From: Calditrichota bacterium
GTDB lineage: Bacteria > Zhuqueibacterota > Zhuqueibacteria > Oleimicrobiales > Geothermoviventaceae
Direction: 5' to 3'
Length of the DNA: 12,297 nucleotides
Assembly (NCBI GenBank): GCA_013152765.1
Contig: JAADFT010000542.1
Coordinates: 1 to 12,297, forward strand
Shown in pieces: positions 7,250 to 12,297 of this stretch (positions within the stretch are counted from its first letter, which is position 1; each line of letters opens with the position of its first letter). A program made the translations under genes and the position numbers. The notes below the pieces were generated by a model. The model ran no database searches and was not told the DNA's origin. It saw only the letters and a program-made list of their open reading frames with translations.

Positions 7250-10108
7250 CTACCAGCGGAAGGGTTCTTGCCAGCTACGTTTTAGTTCGTAGATGTCCTC
7301 GTCGACCACCAGCCGACCGTCCAGTCCCGTCACGCGCAACCGGGGCTCGGTGGTGACCAGACCGATCTTCGCGAAGGGAAGGCCGGCCAGGGCCTCGCAA
7401 AAGGCAGCCTCGTTGTCCGGTTCAACCTCGACCAGAAAACGGGTGTTGGACTCCGAGAACAGAAGCCAGTCCGACCGGGCTGTGCCGTCGGAAGTAGGGA
7501 CCGAGCGCAGATCGAGTTTCGCTCCCAGACCACCGGCGAAAGCCATTTCGGCCGCAGCCACGCCCAGGCCGCCCTCTGAGAGATCGTGGCAGGAACGCAC
7601 GAGGCTTTGACCGCAGGCACTGCTGAGGGCGTCGAAAATGCGCGGCGCAAGTTCGAGATCCACCTTCGGCACAGAATTCCCAACTGCGCCGTGAAGCGCA
7701 AAGTAGTGGGACCCACCCAGCTCGGCTTTGGTGTCGCCGACCAGGTAGAGCAAATTGCCAGGTCGCTTCAGATCCATCGACACTGCTTTCCGCACGTCGG
7801 GCATTACGGCTAGGGCCGAAATGAGGAGCGTGCCCGGAATTGCGATGCTTTCACCGTCAGCCTGGAATTCGTTGTTAAGACTGTCCTTGCCCGAGATAAA
7901 CGGCGTACCGTAAGCTTTGGCCACGTCGTAACAGGCTTGCGCGGCACGAACGAGACTGCCAAGCCGATCGGGCTTGTCGGTGTTGCCCCAGGAGAAGTTG
8001 TCGAGAATGGCCAGACGCTGACGGCTGCCACCTACGGCAATTACCTGACGCACCGCCTCGTCGATGGCGGACGCAGCCATCCAGTAGGGGTCGATGTCGC
8101 CGTACTTCGGGTTACAGCCGTTCGCCAGGATGATGCCTCGGTACGAATCCAGCCGGGGCCGCAGGATCGCCGCGTCGCTGGGACCGTCGTCCTGTGCACC
8201 CACCAGCGGCTTAAGCACACTGCCGCCCTGCACCTCGTGGTCGTACTGCCGAATGACCCACTCTTTGGACGCCACGTTCCAGGACGACAGAATTCGGTGC
8301 AAACTCGGACCCAGGTCTTCGGGCTCGGGAAAGTCCGGCTCGGGGTGTTCGGGTGCTGACCACGTGGCCCTTCGCACGGTGCGAGGGAGGCCGTGGTGCA
8401 GGAACTCCATGTCCAGGTCGCCGACGAGATGACCTTTGTAGTAAAGGCGCAGTCTGCGGTCGCCCGTGAGGTGCCCGATCACCGTGGCCTCCACGTCCTC
8501 GCTGGCGAACAGGGCGAGAGCTTCGTCCAGCTTGTCGGGCGGCACGAAAATGACCATGCGTTCCTGAGCTTCCGAGATCCAGATCTCGGTGTACGTAAGG
8601 CCCTCGTATTTCAACGGAACACGGTCCAGATGGACCTCCGCTCCTGTCGTTTCCGCCAGCTCGCCGACGGCCGAAGATAGTCCCCCGGCGCCGCAGTCCG
8701 TGATGGCACGGTACAGGCCGCGGTCGCGGGCCTGCATCAGCGTGTCCACGACTTTCTTCTCTGTGATCGGGTTGCCGATCTGGACCGCACCGCTGGAAAT
8801 CTCTTCGGACTCGCTGGTCAGTTCGCCGGAGGAAAATGTCGCTCCGTGAATCCCGTCGCGACCGGTACGGCCACCCACGACAACGATGGCATCCCCGACA
8901 ACAATTTGCTTCTCGACCTTGTCTTTCGGCATGATGCCGACGTTGCCGGCGTAGACCAGCGGGTTTCCCACGTACCGCTCGTCGAAGAAAATGGAGCCGT
9001 TCACGGTGGGAATGCCCATTCGGTTGCCGTAGTCTCGCACCCCTGCGACCACGCCCTTCATGATGCGCTTGGGGTGAAGCACGCCTTTCGGAAGCTTCTC
9101 GCGTGGGTAGTCAGGTGGTCCGAATGCGAAGACGTCGGTGTTGGCCACAGGTTTTGCCCCCAAGCCGGTGCCGAGCGGGTCGCGGATGACGCCGCCAATT
9201 CCCGTGCTGGCTCCACCGTACGGTTCCAGTGCGCTGGGATGGTTGTGGGTCTCGACCTTGAAGCACACTGCGTCTTGCTCATCGAACTCGATGACGCCCG
9301 AATTGTCCTTGAAGACGGACAGGCACCACGGCTTGTCCAGCTCCTCTGTGACGCGAACGATTGTGGATTTGAGCAGATTGTCGATGACGTGGCCGTTGTA
9401 CTCGATCAGCCCGCGCAGAGTCTTGTGACTGCAGTGCTCGGACCACGTCTGGGCAATTGTTTCCAGTTCCACGTCTGTAGGGTTGCGGCCAAGCCTTTTG
9501 AAGTGCTGCTGGATGGCTTTCATCTCTTCGAGGTTCAGGAAGAGCTGGCCCTCTCGGCTGATCCTGAGCAGCTCGTCGTCCCCTGCGCTGAGCAAAGGGA
9601 CCTCGATCAGCTTGAACTGGTACTCGATCTTCTCGAAGAAAATTCTGTCACCAGGCTGGATCGGCCTTTCGATGACGCGGTTCGCCAACGCTTTGTCGAT
9701 GATCAACGACTTGTCTTGTTCGAGGATGTTCCCCCGGATGGCGTAGCGTCTCGCCGTTTTCACACCCTCGAGGCCGCGGATTCCCATGTCGCTGATCGCC
9801 TTGCGCGCGGACTCCTCAACCGGGTCCATCACACCGGGTTTGTAGGCGATTTCCACGGACCAAATGTCAGGGCCCTCTTCACCGAGCTTGGCGTCGAGCG
9901 CGGCCTCCTGCGTCACCGGATCGATGAGTAGCTCCTGGACAATGCGTTCTGCCGCCTTACGGTCAAACGTGCCCTTCAGGTAGTAAACCCGGAAAAACGC
10001 AACACTCTGAACTCCTGGCACGCCCAGCTCTCGGATAGCCCCGTGGACCTCTTCGGCGTGCGGATCTCGAAAGCCTGGTTTTGTTCCAACTTCGATGCGG
10101 TAGATCAA
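7250..10108 (-). CDS. purL: PurL, FGAM synthase with two fused N-terminal PurS-like domains
   Basis: The 952-residue synthetase subunit catalyses ATP-dependent conversion of FGAR to FGAM. Residues about 2-70 and 83-152 are two PurS-like repeats that align with each other (shared KPG, DP, AI, G-V and R-Y positions). The PurL core follows: WSEHCSHK at 222-229 with probable catalytic His225; FKVETHNHPSALEP at 283-296 binding nucleotide and metal; GGRTGRDGIHGATFSS at 412-427; DCGAGGLSSA at 471-480; then the second half with GISGKDS-like FISGKDSLNNE at 737-747 and HDLSEGGLGVAAAE at 841-854. Small PurL is about 740 residues and large single-chain PurL about 1300; this form lacks the glutaminase, encoded next door as purQ. 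The start is TTG at 10108 with GAGAGGT about five bases upstream; no better start precedes it. It probably leads the purL-purQ-dipeptidase operon. Confidence 0.95.
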   Translation of the reverse strand: MIYRIEVGTKPGFRDPHAEEVHGAIRELGVPGVQSVAFFRVYYLKGTFDRKAAERIVQELLIDPVTQEAALDAKLGEEGPDIWSVEIAYKPGVMDPVEESARKAISDMGIRGLEGVKTARRYAIRGNILEQDKSLIIDKALANRVIERPIQPGDRIFFEKIEYQFKLIEVPLLSAGDDELLRISREGQLFLNLEEMKAIQQHFKRLGRNPTDVELETIAQTWSEHCSHKTLRGLIEYNGHVIDNLLKSTIVRVTEELDKPWCLSVFKDNSGVIEFDEQDAVCFKVETHNHPSALEPYGGASTGIGGVIRDPLGTGLGAKPVANTDVFAFGPPDYPREKLPKGVLHPKRIMKGVVAGVRDYGNRMGIPTVNGSIFFDERYVGNPLVYAGNVGIMPKDKVEKQIVVGDAIVVVGGRTGRDGIHGATFSSGELTSESEEISSGAVQIGNPITEKKVVDTLMQARDRGLYRAITDCGAGGLSSAVGELAETTGAEVHLDRVPLKYEGLTYTEIWISEAQERMVIFVPPDKLDEALALFASEDVEATVIGHLTGDRRLRLYYKGHLVGDLDMEFLHHGLPRTVRRATWSAPEHPEPDFPEPEDLGPSLHRILSSWNVASKEWVIRQYDHEVQGGSVLKPLVGAQDDGPSDAAILRPRLDSYRGIILANGCNPKYGDIDPYWMAASAIDEAVRQVIAVGGSRQRLAILDNFSWGNTDKPDRLGSLVRAAQACYDVAKAYGTPFISGKDSLNNEFQADGESIAIPGTLLISALAVMPDVRKAVSMDLKRPGNLLYLVGDTKAELGGSHYFALHGAVGNSVPKVDLELAPRIFDALSSACGQSLVRSCHDLSEGGLGVAAAEMAFAGGLGAKLDLRSVPTSDGTARSDWLLFSESNTRFLVEVEPDNEAAFCEALAGLPFAKIGLVTTEPRLRVTGLDGRLVVDEDIYELKRSWQEPFRW

Positions 10109-10160
10109 CCTGCACCTCTCGCGCGCTGAGTTGCGGAAAGAAGGTCAAACTGTCGTAAAT

Positions 10161-10172
10161 CGAAACGTTTTG
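10161..10172. promoter_or_regulatory. Possible LacI/PurR-type operator
   Basis: CGAAACGTTTTG has an AAACGTTT core centred on CG, as in operators of LacI-family repressors; the E. coli PurR site shares the AAACGTTTT core. It lies about 55 bases upstream of the purL start. The flanks do not match PurR well, and no regulator gene is in the window, so this is only a suggestion. Confidence 0.2.
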
Positions 10173-10327
10173 CTTCGTGCGCATCTCGATGGAGCCAGGT
10201 GTCTCCGTAAAGAACTCCCACTCTTACACGGACTGCTTTGAGCGGTACGGAGAGCACCCGGTAACTTGGCCAGAGTTTAGGGAAAAATCGCGCTAAAAGC
10301 AAGTGGCAAGAGGGCCCCGCTTTTCCC

Positions 10328-10356
10328 TTGATTTTTGTCCGCCAGCAGGTTAGTTT
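10328..10356 (+). promoter_or_regulatory. Weak sigma70-like promoter candidate for the GH10-like gene
   Basis: TTGATT at 10328-10333, 17 bases, then TAGTTT at 10351-10356. The -35 matches four of six consensus bases and the -10 only three of six. Its position, about 50 bases before the TTG start, is sensible. Many FCB-group bacteria use different promoter consensus sequences, so confidence is low. Confidence 0.2.
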
Positions 10357-10407
10357 GTTGCCAAATCGAAACCGAACTTCGGGAGGAAATGAGAGGGAGA
10401 GAGACGT

Positions 10408-12219
10408 TTGACACTGGGACGGGTTCGCTCTACGCTGACGACTGCACTGCTTTTGGTTTGTGCGCTCGGTTCTTTGACACGTTTGCACGCCGCCATGAAG
10501 GAGGGGCGTGGGGTGTGGATTTCCCGCTGGGAGTGGACGGGGTCGCACAACCGCGCCGATGACCAGGCGAAAATCCGTCAGATTTTCGACGATCTGCGGG
10601 CAGGGCATTTCAACATGGCCTTCTTCCAGGTGCGCGGCGAGGCCGACGCCTTCTACCGATCTTCTCTGGAACCGTGGGGCAAGGAGTTGACCGGCACATT
10701 CGGTCGAGATCCTGGCTGGGATCCGTTAGCCTACGCCGTACGGATTTCGCACCAGCGCGGCATTGAATTGCACGCGTGGGTAAACGTGTTCACCATGTGG
10801 CGGGGTGTGTCGCCCCCTCCACACACTGACCCGGAGCACATCTACCATTTGCACTACCCGGACTGGGTCTGCTACGATTCCGGCAGGCATCCCATGAAAC
10901 TGAATCGTAGCTACATTTTCATCAGTCCCGCCAATCTGGAGGCTCGCGAGCACATCATCCAGGTGTGCTTGGACATCGTTACCCGCTACGCCGTGGACGG
11001 CATCCATTTCGACTACATTCGCTACCCTGGCCAGGACTACTCCTACGACCCGGTCAGTCTGTCGCGTTTTCGGGACCCTGCGGAAAATCCGCGCGGACTC
11101 TCGTGGGACGCTTGGCAGAGAGAGCAGGTGAACGCCTTTGTTCGAGAGTTCTACGAGCGAGCGATGGAGATCCGGCCAGACCTCAAGGTGAGCGCTGCCG
11201 TAATTGGAAAGTACAAAGCCGGCTGGAGCGGGTGGGACGCCTACAACGTGGTGTACCAGGATCCAAAAGCGTGGGCACGCGAGGGCTCGATCGATTTCAT
11301 TTGCCCGATGATTTACTGGCCCATCGGCCCCGACAGCCCGGCGCCGTTCGAACGCTACGTCAAGCAATGGGTGGTCGAAGATCCCATCCCGCGGCCGGTG
11401 TTGCCAGGGATTGCCGCTTACAAGTACGGGGGAAACCTGCGCGAGATTCGCGCAGAGATCGACACCTGCCGGAGTCTCGGCGCCGCAGGGCAGGTGATGT
11501 TCAGTTACGAGAGCATCGACAATCCGGGCTACTGGGACGACCTGGCCAGCACGAGCTACGGGCTACTCGCGAACGTGCCGCCGAGTCCGTGGAAAGACGC
11601 CGTGCCACCAGAAAGCCCCGGTGCTGTGACGGTAGAGGAAGCAAGCACAGGTTTCACTGTCCGTTGGCAAGCTCCGGCGAGCGCCAGCGATGGCGACAGG
11701 GCCAGCTACTACAACATCTACCGTGCTGAAGGTGTCCAGCCGGACGATCCGCTGGCTCCAGAGTACCTGGTTGCCATCACAGCGGACACAAGCACGATCT
11801 ACCGGGACCGTCACGCGAGCACAGAGCGACATTACTTCTACTGGGTGACGGCCCTCGACGACGCTGACAACGAGAGCTCGCCGTCCGAGCCGGTGTTCAC
11901 ATCTGTTCCCGTTTCGCAGAGTACTTTGCCACAAACCTGGCAGCTGTTCCCACCGTACCCCAATCCTTTCAATGCGCAAACGACCATCGAATTCAGCGTA
12001 CCGGAGCAGTCGCTCGGGACCGAGGTGAGCATTGTGGTGCTGGACATTACCGGGCGGGAGGTGCGCGAACTGACGCGAAGGCCTTTTGCCCCGGGGCGGC
12101 ATCGGATCGTCTGGAGAGGCGAGGCGGACGACGGTACCGCTGTTGCCTCGGGAGTTTACATTTGTCGTCTTGTGGCTGGTGATTTTCGCGCCACACGCCG
12201 ACTGGTTTACCTTCGGTGA
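10408..12219 (+). CDS. Secreted glycoside-hydrolase-10-like protein (GHL10) with FN3 and C-terminal sorting domain
   Basis: A 603-residue exported protein with three parts. A signal peptide (about 1-28) has a basic start, a leucine-rich core and LHA before the probable cut. The GHL10 catalytic-like domain (about 33-390) shows RGVWISRWEW at 34-43, FFQVRGEADAFY at 72-83, LHAWVNVF at 121-128, VDGIHFDYIRYPG at 196-208 and FICPMIYWP at 297-305; these resemble the YngK/PF02638 family, a TIM-barrel group of glycosidases. A fibronectin III domain spans about 402-498. The tail (about 511-603) has PPYPNPFN, a strand-rich body, DDGTAVASGVY and RRLVYLR, typical of FlgD-like/type IX secretion sorting domains. 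Inferred: a surface or secreted carbohydrate-active enzyme; substrate unknown. TTG at 10408 preserves the signal peptide and follows a purine-rich GAGAGGGAGAGAG stretch; the ATG at 10389 is in another frame. Confidence 0.9.
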   Translation: MTLGRVRSTLTTALLLVCALGSLTRLHAAMKEGRGVWISRWEWTGSHNRADDQAKIRQIFDDLRAGHFNMAFFQVRGEADAFYRSSLEPWGKELTGTFGRDPGWDPLAYAVRISHQRGIELHAWVNVFTMWRGVSPPPHTDPEHIYHLHYPDWVCYDSGRHPMKLNRSYIFISPANLEAREHIIQVCLDIVTRYAVDGIHFDYIRYPGQDYSYDPVSLSRFRDPAENPRGLSWDAWQREQVNAFVREFYERAMEIRPDLKVSAAVIGKYKAGWSGWDAYNVVYQDPKAWAREGSIDFICPMIYWPIGPDSPAPFERYVKQWVVEDPIPRPVLPGIAAYKYGGNLREIRAEIDTCRSLGAAGQVMFSYESIDNPGYWDDLASTSYGLLANVPPSPWKDAVPPESPGAVTVEEASTGFTVRWQAPASASDGDRASYYNIYRAEGVQPDDPLAPEYLVAITADTSTIYRDRHASTERHYFYWVTALDDADNESSPSEPVFTSVPVSQSTLPQTWQLFPPYPNPFNAQTTIEFSVPEQSLGTEVSIVVLDITGREVRELTRRPFAPGRHRIVWRGEADDGTAVASGVYICRLVAGDFRATRRLVYLR

Positions 12220-12297
12220 GGCTGCCAAGCGCAACAGTTGCAACTCCTGGTGTGTGTTCGAGTTCTAAGGGAAGACCGGTGAAAGGTTGTACAGCCA
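12220..12297 (+). other. Right-edge intergenic stretch, possible start of a next gene
   Basis: After the GH10-like stop there is a short GCAA-CAG-TTGC hairpin near 12231-12241, too weak to call a terminator. AAGGGA at 12267-12272 is followed six bases later by GTG at 12279, which opens a frame reading MKGCTA to the window end. Six codons are too few to judge, so I do not call a gene. Confidence 0.2.

Larger units (their letters stand above)
10109..10407. promoter_or_regulatory. Divergent intergenic region with promoters of purL and the GH10-like gene
   Basis: This 299-nt stretch between two divergent genes must carry both promoters. Seen: ribosome sites at both ends; an operator-like palindrome around AAACGTTT at 10161-10172; and an 8-bp inverted repeat AGGGAAAA/TTTTCCCT at 10279-10286 and 10321-10328. 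I looked for purine, PRPP and ZTP riboswitch signatures in the purL leader and did not recognise any. No small gene is convincing here. Confidence 0.6.

Noticed and set aside
8846..9931. Plus-strand open frame of 361 codons
   Set aside because: It is antisense to purL, whose motifs run through the whole interval; the product shows no recognisable family.
10279..10328. Inverted repeat AGGGAAAA/TTTTCCCT with a 34-base spacer
   Set aside because: Eight-base inverted repeats at such spacing occur several times by chance in a window this size; no T-run or regulator link supports it.
10109..10330. Purine or ZTP riboswitch in the purL leader
   Set aside because: I could not find the conserved core motifs of these riboswitches on the minus strand of the leader.
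10105..10608. Minus-strand open frame of 167 codons across the divergent region
   Set aside because: It overlaps the start of the GH10-like gene and the purL start, has no domain or clear ribosome site, and its composition is low-complexity Arg/Ser.

Overview
The window is bacterial chromosomal DNA of fairly high GC, with seven convincing protein genes packed close together. Six lie on the minus strand and one, at the right end, on the plus strand. No tRNA, rRNA, CRISPR array, transposase or phage gene is visible. The right-hand gene ends in a FlgD-like/type IX-secretion-style sorting domain (YPNPFN near its start, ASGVY near its end). Such tails are widespread in the Fibrobacteres-Chlorobi-Bacteroidetes (FCB) group and related candidate phyla such as KSB1, Calditrichota and Latescibacteria. 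I infer an uncultivated FCB-type Gram-negative; the exact phylum cannot be fixed from this window.

Layout, read from right to left for the minus-strand genes: purL (7250-10108), purQ (6451-7245) and a secreted C69 dipeptidase (4810-6408) form a probable operon with gaps of 4 and 42 nt. After a 249-nt gap come a sodium:solute symporter (2596-4560), a tandem-GNAT acetyltransferase (1530-2435) and a NamZ/DUF1343 lipoprotein (32-1306), separated by 160 and 223 nt. A 299-nt divergent region (10109-10407) separates purL from a plus-strand secreted glycoside-hydrolase-10-like protein with a fibronectin III domain and a sorting tail (10408-12219).

Two themes stand out. First, purine biosynthesis: PurL carries two tandem PurS-like domains at its N-terminus, while the glutaminase PurQ is a separate gene. 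This is intermediate between the three-subunit PurS/PurL/PurQ enzyme and the single-chain enzyme. Second, cell-envelope salvage: a muramidase-like lipoprotein, a secreted dipeptidase, a secondary transporter and an acetyltransferase lie together, which suggests (but does not prove) use of peptidoglycan fragments or peptides and sugars from outside the cell.

The most unusual non-coding structure is a cluster of nested palindromes at 1392-1500, between the GNAT and NamZ genes. It includes a GTAG tetranucleotide directly followed by a hairpin, the layout of REP sequences mobilised by RAYT transposases. I found no clear new defence or mobile system; the content is mostly ordinary metabolism with some interesting architecture.
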